IMG/VR virus record: IMGVR_UViG_3300030382_000911 | Coordinates: 1 to 48,356 of that record | DNA: 48,356 nucleotides | Direction: 5' to 3' (one strand) | From: a virus | Part shown: positions 31,293 to 42,200 of the stretch, piece after piece | Numbering within the stretch: position 1 is the first letter of the stretch | Layout of the letters: the number at the start of each line of letters is the position of its first letter | Notes under the pieces: model-generated | What the model saw: only the letters and a program-made list of their open reading frames with translations | Databases searched by the model: none | Told to the model about the DNA's origin: nothing | Position numbers and translations under genes: made by a program

Positions 31293-32200
31293 TGTTTATT
31301 TTTAAACACAAGTTAATGGAAGAGGCAGGCAGTGGAGAGCAACCGCAAGGTGGTGGCGCTCCTGCACAAGAAGGTCAGCAACAACCTACTCCTACTGATA
31401 ACTGGAAGGAAGACCCTCGATTAGACGAGAATGGTAATCCAAAAGAAGAAGCTCCTAACGAGGCACCTCAAGGTAATGAGCAGCCTAATAAGGATGAAGA
31501 TTCAGGTAAAGTAGAAGATAAGACAGAAGATAAAACAGAAGGTCAAGATAGCGAGACACCTAAAGAATTTGATGGTGAACGACTATTAGACACTCCTGTA
31601 GTATCACAAGTTGAATCTCTAATTAAAGATGCTGGACTTGACCCTAGTGATATTGCTAAAGCAGTATCGACAGGAGACGGTAAACTAAGTACAGAAGCAT
31701 TGAAAGCTTTGTCTGAGAAGCATGGTGACGCAGTAGCATCACTCGTAGCTAACCAGTTACAAAGTTTCCATAAAGAAGCTCAGTCTCGTGCACAAGCTCG
31801 TGACAAAGCAGCATTCGACCATGTACAGGAAGCATTCAAAGACGTTACTGACCAAGACGGACAGAAGACGTGGACTGAGCTTTCAGGATGGGCTAAAGAG
31901 AACATCCCTAATGATGAGCGTAAAGAGATTAACAAGTTGTTGCAACAAGGTGGTATTGCTGCCAAGTATGCACTGGACGACTTAGTTAATCGCTTCAAGT
32001 CATCAGACTCATTTGTACAAAATGCAGACCTAGTATCAGGTGATAGTGCAGTTAATGATAACGGCCTAGTACCTATTAGTAAGCAAGAGTACTCAACTAA
32101 ACTACGCGAACTCGAAGCGAAAGGTCACGTATACGGACAATCTAGCGAGATGGACAAGCTAGACCGTCAACGTGTAGCCGGTCAACGACGTGGTATTTAA
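31292..32200 (+). CDS. Capsid assembly scaffolding protein
   Basis: The product has 302 residues, similar to T7 gp9 (307). Residues about 10-90 are low-complexity, acidic and Pro/Gln/Glu-rich (AQEGQQQPTPTDNWKEDPR), residues about 95-240 helical, and the C-terminus basic (DRQRVAGQRRGI), the part that usually binds the capsid protein. It guides prohead assembly and is then lost. It lies between portal and capsid genes as in T7 and its start overlaps the portal stop. Confidence 0.9.
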   Translation: MFIFKHKLMEEAGSGEQPQGGGAPAQEGQQQPTPTDNWKEDPRLDENGNPKEEAPNEAPQGNEQPNKDEDSGKVEDKTEDKTEGQDSETPKEFDGERLLDTPVVSQVESLIKDAGLDPSDIAKAVSTGDGKLSTEALKALSEKHGDAVASLVANQLQSFHKEAQSRAQARDKAAFDHVQEAFKDVTDQDGQKTWTELSGWAKENIPNDERKEINKLLQQGGIAAKYALDDLVNRFKSSDSFVQNADLVSGDSAVNDNGLVPISKQEYSTKLRELEAKGHVYGQSSEMDKLDRQRVAGQRRGI

Positions 32201-32228
32201 ACAAGACATTTCCTAGGAGAAATAATAA

Positions 32229-33323
32229 ATGTCAATTATTGGACAACCAGTAGCAACACAGCAAGTACGTTCTGGTCATCAGGGTGGCATCGACACTGGT
32301 AACATCAACCCACTGTACATCGAACAGTATGGCGGTGAAGTTGAACATCGGTTCTTGAAAGACAGCTTTATGCGTCAGTTCTTCAAGTTCAAATCAGTAC
32401 GTGGTACAGACACAATTACTAATGACCGGATGGGTCATACGGCACTACAGAAAGTATCTCGTGGTGTTCGCCCGAATGACTCAAGCCCTACCTTTGATAA
32501 CATCTCTGTTAAAGTAGACACTATCGTTCTAGCACGTACTAACCAGTTCCTACTTGACGACTTCCTATCTCACATTGATGTTCGTAAAGAAGTAGGTATT
32601 GAACACGGTAAAGAAATCGGTAAATTCTTCGATGAGTCATTCATCGTACAGGCTATCAAAGCATCACAGATTACTAACGTAGACCCAGCGGGTAACTCTA
32701 CCGGTGGTTGGGAAGATGCAGTTAACCCCAGTGCCGCAGTAGTGCCATCTAATGTTGTTCGTACAGCACCAGAAGGGTTCCAAGGTGGTACTGTAGTAGT
32801 ACTAAATGCAGCAGGGGATGAAGAAGACCCTGACCTGTTAGAACTGGCTATTCAAGACTTATGCCAAACCATCGAAGAGAAAGACGTTGATATCACTGAT
32901 GCAGTGTTATTGATGCGTCCTGCCCAGTACTACACTCTGTTGAAGAACGATAAGTTGCTGGATAAAGACTTCTCATCTATGAATGGTGATTACGCTCAAG
33001 GTAAAGTACTTAAAGCGAACGGTGTTCGTCTACAAGTTACTAACCGTTTCCCTAAGCAGGCTGACGTGGGTCAGACCCATTACCTGTCTAACGCTGGTAA
33101 CGGTAATGCATACGATGTAACTCAAGCAGATGTGAACTGTAAGGTTCTTCTGATGATGCCTAAAGCACTATTGGCTGGTGAGACTATCCCTCTTACTTCC
33201 AAAGTGTATTACTCAGACATTGAATTACAGTGGTTCATTGACTCATACCTTGCGTATGGTGTTACTCCGAACCGAGCTGAAATGGCTGGCGGTATATATA
33301 CATCGACCCCGACTACAGCTTAA
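32229..33323 (+). CDS. Major capsid protein
   Basis: The product has 364 residues, against 345 in T7 gp10A. T7-like HK97-fold markers include QYGGEVEHRFLKDSFMRQFF near residue 40, VKVDTIVLARTNQFLLDDF, MRPAQYYTLLKND, and a C-terminal region SDIELQWFIDSYLAYGVTPNR. It forms the icosahedral shell. A strong terminator-like hairpin follows, which would favour high expression of this gene relative to those after it. The ribosome binding site is TAGGAG. Confidence 0.95.
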   Translation: MSIIGQPVATQQVRSGHQGGIDTGNINPLYIEQYGGEVEHRFLKDSFMRQFFKFKSVRGTDTITNDRMGHTALQKVSRGVRPNDSSPTFDNISVKVDTIVLARTNQFLLDDFLSHIDVRKEVGIEHGKEIGKFFDESFIVQAIKASQITNVDPAGNSTGGWEDAVNPSAAVVPSNVVRTAPEGFQGGTVVVLNAAGDEEDPDLLELAIQDLCQTIEEKDVDITDAVLLMRPAQYYTLLKNDKLLDKDFSSMNGDYAQGKVLKANGVRLQVTNRFPKQADVGQTHYLSNAGNGNAYDVTQADVNCKVLLMMPKALLAGETIPLTSKVYYSDIELQWFIDSYLAYGVTPNRAEMAGGIYTSTPTTA

Positions 33324-33351
33324 TTAGTTAGTAATAGCTAGTAATACTTTC

Positions 33352-33378
33352 AAGCACATTACGTAGTGTAGTGTGCTT
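33352..33378 (+). terminator. First hairpin after the capsid gene
   Basis: A perfect seven-base stem AAGCACA/TGTGCTT (33352-33358 with 33372-33378) encloses a 13-base loop, followed by TATAAG rather than a T-run. It may work together with the better terminator 22 bases downstream. Confidence 0.5.
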
Positions 33379-33399
33379 TATAAGTACTATTGGTACTGA

Positions 33400-33430
33400 A
33401 CATATGTGGGTTCCTCCATATATGTTTTTT
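33400..33430 (+). terminator. Intrinsic terminator after the major capsid gene
   Basis: A ten-base stem with one G-T pair (33400-33409 with 33416-33425) closes a six-base loop and runs directly into six T (33425-33430). It lies at the place of the T7 terminator T-phi after gene 10, so it probably limits read-through into the tail genes. It is the clearest intrinsic terminator in the window. Confidence 0.85.
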
Positions 33431-33451
33431 CTTTGCAAAGGAAAAGAACGT

Positions 33452-34051
33452 ATGACAGAACTAGAAGCAATGAACATGTTGCTACGATTGATTGGTTCGT
33501 CACCTGTAAACAGCTTGAGTACACCTCATCCTGATGCAGCGAACGCTAAAGTCACACTGGATAGGATTCGTAAACAGTTCCAACGTAAAGGTTGGTGGTT
33601 TAACGTAGATTATAAAATCACAATGAATCCTGATAGTAATGATGAGATTAAATTACCTAGCACTTATAGCACAGTAATATTTCAGGACAGTAGCTTAATC
33701 AAACGTGGTAAATATGTATACAACAAGATAGAACAGACTAACAAGATGTATCAGCCGGTCATTATAGAACGTGCTGTTAATACTCTTGATTGGGATGAGC
33801 TACCACAATCAGTACAAGAATACTGTGCTTACTTCGCAGGTAGTCAGTTTATTCGTGATGAGTTAGAAGACCCTCAGAAAGAGGCAAACCTTCAACAGTC
33901 AGCAACGCAAGTTCTGATTGATATTCGTCAACAAGACTTAGAAGAAAGTAAGTTCAACATGTTTAACAAACGGAGAGTGTTACAAGCTCGTGCTGGTGTA
34001 TCACCATATAGCCGAGGAACACAGCGCTTCTTCGGAACACCAGATGCGTAA
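33452..34051 (+). CDS. Tail tubular protein A
   Basis: The product has 199 residues from ATG 33452 behind AAAGGAAAAG; an upstream in-frame start at 33371 would read through the terminator and is rejected. T7 gp11 has 196 residues. Typical features are MTELEAMNMLLRLIGSSPVN at the N-terminus, RIRKQFQRKGWWFNVD, and FAGSQFIRDELEDPQK. Twelve copies form the gatekeeper ring between portal and nozzle. Tail tubular B follows nine bases on. Confidence 0.93.
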   Translation: MTELEAMNMLLRLIGSSPVNSLSTPHPDAANAKVTLDRIRKQFQRKGWWFNVDYKITMNPDSNDEIKLPSTYSTVIFQDSSLIKRGKYVYNKIEQTNKMYQPVIIERAVNTLDWDELPQSVQEYCAYFAGSQFIRDELEDPQKEANLQQSATQVLIDIRQQDLEESKFNMFNKRRVLQARAGVSPYSRGTQRFFGTPDA

Positions 34052-34060
34052 GGAGGATGT

Positions 34061-36433
34061 ATGCGTATAGAAGATTCGTACCCAACTCCTGTACTTGGTG
34101 TGAGTACGTTACCTCCAAGGAATAGACTACAAGGGCAAGCTGGATTACAGAAGAATTTCCGTTCTGACCCGATTCAGCGCCTCACCAGACGGCCCTCGCT
34201 GGCCTACACGGGGAGTTCTCTTTTAGTCGATGGGATAGCAGCCGCTGATGTTTTTCACCACTCCTACGAGCGTGATGGCAGCACATATACGATTGTTGTG
34301 GATAAATCTAACGGGGCTATGTACGGCTTCGTAGATAATCAAGCAGTAACGATGGGTGGTGACTTGAGCGCAAGTTATGGGCCTAACTTAGTCGCACAGA
34401 CTATAGACCATAAGACGTACATACTAAACAAAGACACAGTAGTAACAATGTTACCGGCAACGGACGAGAACACAATAGAACGTGTAAGTCATATGAATGT
34501 GACTACTGCCCTTGCATATGGAGAGACTGTTAAAGTAACACTGATAGAAAGTAACGGCACACGTACTACTTACTCATTCTCTGTACCTGACTTGTACGAC
34601 CCAGCTAACCCTAATGACCCACCAGACTACGACACTGCTGACAAGGCGCGAGCGACAGCTAATGTTGCTGAGAAGTTCGCAGGGTTTATTAATGCTAAGG
34701 CTGGGATTGAGGCACGTAGCTTAGGTTCCACTGTTTCTGTATGGGAGACAGGGAGAGCAAACTGGGTAGAGTTAGAAGTAGAGACAGGACAAGGTGACAA
34801 GTCAATAGTAGTGTTCAACCAGACTGTAGAGAATATCGAAGGTATTCCTAAGTATGCAGTAGTTGGTACACGGATTAAAGTACGACCTAACCCAACATCC
34901 GACAAAGGCACTTACTACCTACAAGCTGAAAGAACGGCGGATAGTGCGAGTGGTGAGGATATGGAGGAAGTTGTATGGGCAGAGAACAGAAACCCTGAAC
35001 AAGAGTACAGCTTCGACGTATTAACATTACCTAGAGTTTGTGAGTTCATTGGTAATAGTTTCACTATGAAGCTACCTGATTGGAAAGACAGACAAGCTGG
35101 TGATGATGATTCAGTACCTCAACCTAAGTTTGTGGGTCAGACAATAACTGATGTAGGATACTTCCAGAAACGGTTAGTATTTTTGACTGAGAACTATGCA
35201 GTAATGTCAGAGACTGATGACGAGTTAAACTTCTGGCGGCAATCAGCAGCTAAGTTACTAGTTAGTGACAGAGTAGAGGTTTCATCTTCTGCTGTAGGTA
35301 TCGACAAGTTACAGTTCATATTACCTCATAACAGGGACTTGTTGTTCATAGCATCAAATGGTCAGTTCAAGATTGATGGTTCGCGAGGTGTAACACCTGA
35401 GACTATTAGTATGGCGCTGACTACAAAATACGAGTGTCAAACAACTGTAGCACCCACAACAATGGGTAACTCAGTCTTCTTCCCAATTGACTACGGGGCC
35501 TCAACAGGTCTTCAAGAATACACTGGTGAGAAGGATACTGGACAGGACTTCGCAGCACCATTAACACAGCACATAGTAGGATACATGCAAGGTAAGGCAA
35601 AGATGCTAACTTCATCACCTAACCTAGAGATGCTTGCTATGACCACAGAGAATGCAGATCGAAACCAGATTTTCGTGTATGAGCAATACACAGACACCAC
35701 TGGTAAACGCCGTAATCAAGCGTGGAGTGAATGGACATTTGCAGGTAATGGCGAGATTGTAGATTTACAGTTTAAAAACGATAAGTTGTCAGTCTTAATG
35801 GTAGAGGGTAGCAAACTCTATTCTAAACCTATTAGTATGTACACGCGAGCGACTACTGGACTTGAAGAGATATACTTAGACGACTTATACCAAACAACCA
35901 CAACAGGAGATAATGTAACAGTTCCTGTAGGTTATCCATTAGACGAGAATACTATCTGTGTTCGCGGTGATGGTACACAGAATGAGTTGTTCAAAGTCGG
36001 CTTCACAATCAGTGGGAGAACACTTACATTCGATGAGAATATAGGTGTTGGTCTAGTGTATGTAGGACGACCTTTCGAGTCTCGTTACCAACCAACACGC
36101 CCGTTCAAGTACGATGAGAACGGTGTAGCAATCACTACTGACAGAATCCGTGTAGGACGATACATACTTAATCTTTCAGACACTAATGAAATTAAGATGC
36201 ATATCAAGTCGGACTACTACGATTATCCAGACCAAGTATTTAACAGCCGGTTTGTAGGTGGGTTACAGAACACATTAGGTTCAGTGCCGTACTTTACAGG
36301 AGACCATAAGTTCTCATTCTCACAAGACGCAAGACTTGCTGATGTAGAGTTCTACTGTGACAACTGGTTAGGGTGTACAATCTCAGGCATTAGTTGGGAA
36401 GGTCAGTACTTCCAGAGTAAAGGAAGAATGTAA
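34061..36433 (+). CDS. Tail tubular protein B (nozzle)
   Basis: The product has 790 residues, equal in size to T7 gp12 (794). The N-terminus carries GVSTLPPRNRLQGQAGLQKN and RLTRRPSLAYTG, well-known T7-like nozzle features; DVGYFQKRLVFLTENYAVMSE lies in the beta-propeller part and LQEYTGEKDTGQDFAAPLTQ later. It forms the distal tail tube and binds fibres. Bases about 34165-34260 use unusual C- and G-ending codons. The stop overlaps the next start (TAATG). Confidence 0.93.
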   Translation: MRIEDSYPTPVLGVSTLPPRNRLQGQAGLQKNFRSDPIQRLTRRPSLAYTGSSLLVDGIAAADVFHHSYERDGSTYTIVVDKSNGAMYGFVDNQAVTMGGDLSASYGPNLVAQTIDHKTYILNKDTVVTMLPATDENTIERVSHMNVTTALAYGETVKVTLIESNGTRTTYSFSVPDLYDPANPNDPPDYDTADKARATANVAEKFAGFINAKAGIEARSLGSTVSVWETGRANWVELEVETGQGDKSIVVFNQTVENIEGIPKYAVVGTRIKVRPNPTSDKGTYYLQAERTADSASGEDMEEVVWAENRNPEQEYSFDVLTLPRVCEFIGNSFTMKLPDWKDRQAGDDDSVPQPKFVGQTITDVGYFQKRLVFLTENYAVMSETDDELNFWRQSAAKLLVSDRVEVSSSAVGIDKLQFILPHNRDLLFIASNGQFKIDGSRGVTPETISMALTTKYECQTTVAPTTMGNSVFFPIDYGASTGLQEYTGEKDTGQDFAAPLTQHIVGYMQGKAKMLTSSPNLEMLAMTTENADRNQIFVYEQYTDTTGKRRNQAWSEWTFAGNGEIVDLQFKNDKLSVLMVEGSKLYSKPISMYTRATTGLEEIYLDDLYQTTTTGDNVTVPVGYPLDENTICVRGDGTQNELFKVGFTISGRTLTFDENIGVGLVYVGRPFESRYQPTRPFKYDENGVAITTDRIRVGRYILNLSDTNEIKMHIKSDYYDYPDQVFNSRFVGGLQNTLGSVPYFTGDHKFSFSQDARLADVEFYCDNWLGCTISGISWEGQYFQSKGRM

Positions 36434-36954
36434 TGAGTATTTATGCAACAGCAGTAACGTCTGGTATTGAAGCATTAGCTGGTATCAAAGCAGACCAAGC
36501 CTATGACCAAGCATACAACGTTACCTACGCAGCAGAGGCACAACGGGCTAACATCCGTAATGCAATGCACGCAGCAGAGTTGAATGTAACTGCGGTACGC
36601 CAAGATAAAGTATTAACTAATACTATGATTGGCATGAAGCAGGACGAGGCAGAAGCAGCAGCTAAAGTAGCAGCAGCAACAGCAGGTGTTGAAGGGGGTT
36701 CTGTAGATGACATTATCTACGAGACCGAGAAGAATGAGTCACTAGCTATCAACAGTGCTAACCGTAGAGCTGAACAATCTATTGAGAGTCAACTAGCACA
36801 GATTGGTTCAGGTATGAGTAGCTTATTAGCAGTAAACGACGACTTACCAGAAATCAGTTACATTGATAACCTATTAGGTGCAGTGTCTAGCTTTGAACTA
36901 GATGATGCTAGGATTGGTGAAGCATTTGCTGCATGGTCAGGAGGAGAAGCGTAA
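36433..36954 (+). CDS. Internal virion protein (T7 gp14-like)
   Basis: The product has 173 residues, against 196 in T7 gp14. It is Ala-rich and helical (AEAQRANIRNAMHAAELNVT; EAEAAAKVAAATAGVEGGSV), with the GVEGGSVDD-type segment seen in T7-like core proteins. In T7 the homologue is ejected first and forms a pore in the outer membrane. Position after tail tubular B and before the two large internal proteins supports the call. Its start overlaps the upstream stop by one base. Confidence 0.8.
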   Translation: MSIYATAVTSGIEALAGIKADQAYDQAYNVTYAAEAQRANIRNAMHAAELNVTAVRQDKVLTNTMIGMKQDEAEAAAKVAAATAGVEGGSVDDIIYETEKNESLAINSANRRAEQSIESQLAQIGSGMSSLLAVNDDLPEISYIDNLLGAVSSFELDDARIGEAFAAWSGGEA

Positions 36955-36956
36955 CT

Positions 36957-39239
36957 ATGTTTGGACAACCCCAACGTAGTGCCACTAAAGATGCGAACGA
37001 GGGTGTGGTTTATCCACCCTCTAAGCAGAGTACAGCGCGTACAGTAGGCACACAGCAAGTACAAGTAAGAGAACAGCCGGGACTAGAAGCATTTGCTAAT
37101 AGTGTAGGTAACGCCTTACAGAAACGTATGGCAGAAGAAGCGGTCAACATCAACGAACAACGTGCTAACAAAGCCGCTGTACGTCAAGGTCAAGACCATG
37201 CGATTAACACAGTAGATGCAGCTAAGAAACATCTTGGTTGGGAAAAGGCTGTGTTCGGTGAGAACATAGAATACCGTGCTGCCCAGCAGAGAGCCGCCCA
37301 GAATGCCGTCCAGAGCGCCTATTTAGAGCAGGCAACCCAACTAGATGACTATGCTGGGGAAACCCCTGAGCAGTACGCTAAGCGCCTAGAATCGGGCCTT
37401 GATAAAGTCTTAGAGCCTTACGGTTCTGACGAGGAAACCAAGGGCCTTGTAGCGAATGCTTACAACACAGCATCAGCTAAGTTAGCAGCGAAACAATATG
37501 AGAGTCATTACGCCTACAATCAGCAACAGCAACGTGAGACATTCTACAATCAGACATTACAAACGTTTGACCAGTGGAATGTAGACAAGACTTTGTTGTC
37601 CTCGCCACAAGAGACTCAAGGTTTCATGGCAGGTATTCAGAAGTTCTTTCGTGGAGCTACTCGACCTAATGGTATGTCGGACATTGCTTGGCGAGGAACT
37701 ATCAATGAGGCGTTGAACACTTCTCTACGTAACGGTAACATCGGTGCATATAACGCAGCTAAAGCTAATGGGTTCTTAGACGGTATGTCTAGTAAAGAGC
37801 GTGTTGCACTAGACCAAGCGATTAGTGCATACGACACTGACTTTACTCAAGACGTACAGTTAACATATGAGAATGCCGAACTAGCAGCAGAAGAAGCTAA
37901 TAACTTAGAAGTTGCAGCAGGTATATACCAGAACGTTAAACAGGAAGTGTCTCAATTACGAGAACGCTCAAGTGGAACAGACCGCGCAGAGTTAGCAATA
38001 GCTCGTGCACAAACCAAAGCTCAGAAGGGTATCAACAGTGCAGAAGAAGAAGCTAAACGCATTGCGAAGAAGGCGTATGAATCAGCACTGGAGAAACAAG
38101 CAAAGCAAGAACGAATCGACGGAATCAAACTCGCACTTAGACAAGACGACCCCATCGCAAGAGCGGGTAGTATAAGTGAGCTTCAACCTAAGAAGTCTGA
38201 GTTAGAAGAGGTAATGGACTTAACAATAGTTGAGGACGTGACTCGACTAACAGCGTCAGACAAACCACTTACTGAGTCAGCAGCAGTTAAAGCTATGATT
38301 GAGAATCCGGCTGTAGCTAAATCTGTAGCAGCTAGGTTACGTGGTCGTCAGGTAGAGTCACCATTAGTTAAGCGTGTGACTGAGACATTCCTGAACGGTT
38401 TCCATGGGATGATTGATGAGAACGGGCAGTTGAATGAGAAAGGTATTGTAGCAATGCAATCCATTAGTCAGTTCGCACAGAACGATGATACATTCAAAGC
38501 AACTATCGGTTCAGCTAACTTTGATAAGTATGAGATAATTAGACGCGGAATGTCTGTAGGACAAACTGTAGAGATGATTAATAAAGACATTGATTCTTAT
38601 GCACGTAATAAAGGTAATCGGGATGCTTATGCAATAGACTGGAACCTTAAAGGTGACGAGTCAAAGCGTGACAGAGTAACAGACTTATATCGTAAGTTCA
38701 CAGGTAGTGCGCCTAACAGTGCATCATTAGCTTATGCTCAGGAAGAGTTAGACAGAGGTCTGGTAGTTTATCAAGGTGATATGAAAGCAGCGGAGAAATA
38801 TCTACGTACTTCACTTATCAACGGTAGCTTAAACTATAGAGGTCGAACAATAGTCAATGGTAAACACTTGAACAACGTAACTAACTATAACTTTGAACAG
38901 TTAATGGATGGTGCATCAAGTCAAGTAGGACAGACATCTTTAATCACACCAATCTTAATGGCTGGTGGTTTACAAGTAGATGACGACAATCCTATGGGCG
39001 ATTTAGCGAAGAACATGAACTTCTTCACAGTAGATGGTACTGATGGATTCTTTGTAGACTCAAATGAGTTCCAGCAACCAATCCGTGTATCGAGTGATAC
39101 TATGAAAGCATGGGCTGCTGTACTAGACCAACGTAAACAGTTTAAAGAACTGGAAGAAGAAGCACACGGCGAATCATTTGACAGATGGTATGAAGAACAA
39201 GAACAACTTCGTAGCACTGGCAAAATACATTTACAATAG
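36957..39239 (+). CDS. Internal virion protein (T7 gp15-like)
   Basis: The product has 760 residues from ATG 36957, with AGGAG ten bases upstream at the end of the previous gene; an in-frame start at 36933 would overlap it. T7 gp15 has 747. The protein is helical, Ala/Gln/Glu-rich (for example QREQPGLEAFANSVGNALQK at the start and long charged helices at 330-400). In T7 it forms part of the periplasmic DNA-ejection channel with gp16. Bases about 37281-37445 have codon use unlike the rest of the gene (many GCC, CAG, ACC). Confidence 0.82.
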   Translation: MFGQPQRSATKDANEGVVYPPSKQSTARTVGTQQVQVREQPGLEAFANSVGNALQKRMAEEAVNINEQRANKAAVRQGQDHAINTVDAAKKHLGWEKAVFGENIEYRAAQQRAAQNAVQSAYLEQATQLDDYAGETPEQYAKRLESGLDKVLEPYGSDEETKGLVANAYNTASAKLAAKQYESHYAYNQQQQRETFYNQTLQTFDQWNVDKTLLSSPQETQGFMAGIQKFFRGATRPNGMSDIAWRGTINEALNTSLRNGNIGAYNAAKANGFLDGMSSKERVALDQAISAYDTDFTQDVQLTYENAELAAEEANNLEVAAGIYQNVKQEVSQLRERSSGTDRAELAIARAQTKAQKGINSAEEEAKRIAKKAYESALEKQAKQERIDGIKLALRQDDPIARAGSISELQPKKSELEEVMDLTIVEDVTRLTASDKPLTESAAVKAMIENPAVAKSVAARLRGRQVESPLVKRVTETFLNGFHGMIDENGQLNEKGIVAMQSISQFAQNDDTFKATIGSANFDKYEIIRRGMSVGQTVEMINKDIDSYARNKGNRDAYAIDWNLKGDESKRDRVTDLYRKFTGSAPNSASLAYAQEELDRGLVVYQGDMKAAEKYLRTSLINGSLNYRGRTIVNGKHLNNVTNYNFEQLMDGASSQVGQTSLITPILMAGGLQVDDDNPMGDLAKNMNFFTVDGTDGFFVDSNEFQQPIRVSSDTMKAWAAVLDQRKQFKELEEEAHGESFDRWYEEQEQLRSTGKIHLQ

Positions 39240-39247
39240 GAATGAAT

Positions 39248-42200
39248 ATGGCTAAGACATATCACGGACAAGAAGCAGTTAATAAACTGGAGGCTGACTT
39301 AGGTCGTCCTCTTAGTTTAGCAGAACGCAGAGTAGCTGAGGAAGAAGGCTACGTAGATGGAGAGTACAAAGATGATAAAGGTATCTCTACATCAGGTGTT
39401 GGACAAACAGGTAAGTATCGTGATATGTCCTTCACCGAGACATTTGACGAACATCGGAAGTATGCAGCGGAGTCTATACAAGGCTTCGACAATCTACCAG
39501 AAGAACTACAAGCAGAGTTCATACAACTAGCGTACAGAGGTGACTTACAACAGTCGCCTACTGCACGTAAGATGTTCAACGAAGGTAATTATGAAGAAGC
39601 ATCTAAAGAGTTGTTGAATCATAAAGAATACAACGAACGGAAGAAGCAAGGTGATGATGGTGTTACTAGACGACTAGAAGCAGCATCAGAGGCTATTGTA
39701 AATTTTCCAGAACCCTCGGCTGATAAATCACAGGTACAGTCGAAGGGTACAATTAAAGACGTAGTTGATGGCGACACATTTACAACAGGTAATGACACCT
39801 TACGTGTAAGTGGTATCAATACTCCTGAATCAGTACATCCAGATGAAGACCGGAATACTGAGGAAGGTAAAGTAGCATCTGACTTCGCTAAAGATGTAAT
39901 GCCTGTAGGTTCAGAAGTAACAGTAGATAGTTATGGTAAAGGTACATTTGGCCGTAACTTGAGTGGTGTGACACGTAACATCAACGGTACAGAAGTAGAC
40001 TATGGTTTAGTGGCACTAGACCAACAAATGTCTACTTACTATACCAAGTACGGTGAACACCCTGACCCTATGAAGCATGACCAATATAAGGAGTACTACA
40101 GCCGTCTAGTACCCTATCAACTAGGAACAAGTGAAGAGTTACCTAGTAAAGGAGAAATGGAAGAAATGACGGTATTACAACAGAAGTTCAGTAAGACGTA
40201 TCGCGACTTCAAGGAAGGAGAAGCTACGCAAGAACAACTGGATAGCGTAACAGCGGAGTTGTACGGCGACCCTCAAAAGGTTATGAAGTACAGACGCGCA
40301 TTAGTACGCGGAAACTTCCAGATGAACAGTTCTAATCCGAACACACTCGCAGGTGCCATGAAGATAGCTATGGAGAACCAGCCTGAGTTAGTAGGAGAAT
40401 ACAATCGTGCAGTACGTAATGGACATTTACAGTTCAGTAATGCACCAGAAGAGGAACCTTCATTCTGGACTAAAGCCGGAGCTTCATTCGGTATGTTCAG
40501 TAGTGTTGCTAACGTAGCAGATACTGAGAATCTATGGAGCGCACGACGCCATGGCGTGGATGCCAAAATACCAGAAACAGAACTAGTGAAAGGTGTACCT
40601 GACCAGTACCACAGTTTAATACTTCAAGAGTCAGAGAAGTACAACGACACAGCAGCGTTAGTACTTCGCGACCAGTTACAGTCAGATATTGAGAACAACA
40701 AGATATTTGACAACATGGAGTGGTACGCACAGTTCGGTTATGGGGCGTTGTCTCTGGTGGCAGACCCACTAACATTTGCACCAGCAGGTATGGTAGCAAA
40801 GGGTGGACAAGCCATTGTTAACACCAATAGAGCGTGGCAAGTAGCTCGTGTAATAGGTGGTAAAGAGATAGTAGCTGGTAGTGCTGGCGGTGCTAAGTTA
40901 ACAGCTTATGCAGCCGCTGGTGCTACTGAGGGTGCTATCATTAATGCGCCTCGTTTGACAGGCGACCACACATACACTGCCCGTGACTATCAGTTAGATA
41001 TAATGATGGACACAGCATTCGGTGTGGCATTAGGCGGAGCTATCAGTGCTGTACCTTATACAATCGAATACTCGAAGCAGTTGCGTAAGTCTAGGCAGAT
41101 AGAACAAAGTCAGATTATGCAGAAGGCTGAACAGGAGTCTGAGGCGAAAGCTAAAGGTGTATCTGAGTCAGATGTTGTAGGTTCGGTTAATCCAGAAATG
41201 GATGTAGTCAAAGAGGAAGTACAACAGAAGGCACAAGTACCAAAGGCACAAGCTAAGGTTAAACGTGCTACTGGCATCAAGTTCCCTGAGTGGAGTGCTG
41301 TAGGTGAAGTGTCTAGTGATGGGTACAACAAAGCAGTAAGTACACTTAACAACTTGTTCCCGAAGAACTCATCAATGCGTAAGTTACTTAACGTAGGGAT
41401 TAACCTTAATAAGAAAGCAGACGATGAGACCCGTAGTATTGTAGACAAGCTGAACTCAGATATTCTACACATAGCTGCTGCATTCCCGTCAGGTAAAGTA
41501 CCAAAGGAAATTGGTAAAGCGTTAGAAGGTGTAGCTTTCAACCAAAAGAGTTATACCCGTAAGAACGCTATGGCTACATTGTTACAGGGTGATACAGCAG
41601 ACCAAGTTGGTGAGTTAACATCTTACATAGAAACATTACGTAACCGTGAAGAGTTATGGGATGGGTATGATGTGCAACCGCTAAGTGGCAGTGAGTTCTT
41701 TAAACATCAAGGAGACATACTAACTCGTGAGTTTGGTAGTCAAGGCGATGATATATTTGAACTTACAAACACATTACCAAAAGAGCTGTCGTACCTGAAA
41801 GATGTAGTTGAACTGAACAAGGTTGCTGTCGAGAAAGCAGACCCAGCGTTTACTGAGTTAGTTGAAGAACTGAACGGTATGGTTGCTGTACGTATGGAGC
41901 AGATTGAGTTCGCAGATAGACGACGTTACACAGACTCCCAGCAATCATGGGGTAAGTCTGTTGAAATGTCTGCTACTGAGATTATGCAGAAACTACGTGA
42001 AGAAGGCTTAACACCTAGAACAGCAGAGTATAAGAAACGTCTTAAAGAGTTACGTACTTATGGTAGAAAGGCTGTAGGTGAAGAAGTTAATCAAGTTGGT
42101 AAACTAAATGACTTCACAGTTGGTACTCTACGTAAAGAGTCTGACCCTGATTCAGAAGTGTATTACTCACTAGATGATGCAAAGCAGGAACTACTTAAAC

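Noticed and set aside
33371-33451. Longer start for tail tubular protein A
   Set aside because: It would translate through the intrinsic terminator; ATG 33452 has a good ribosome binding site and gives the expected family length.
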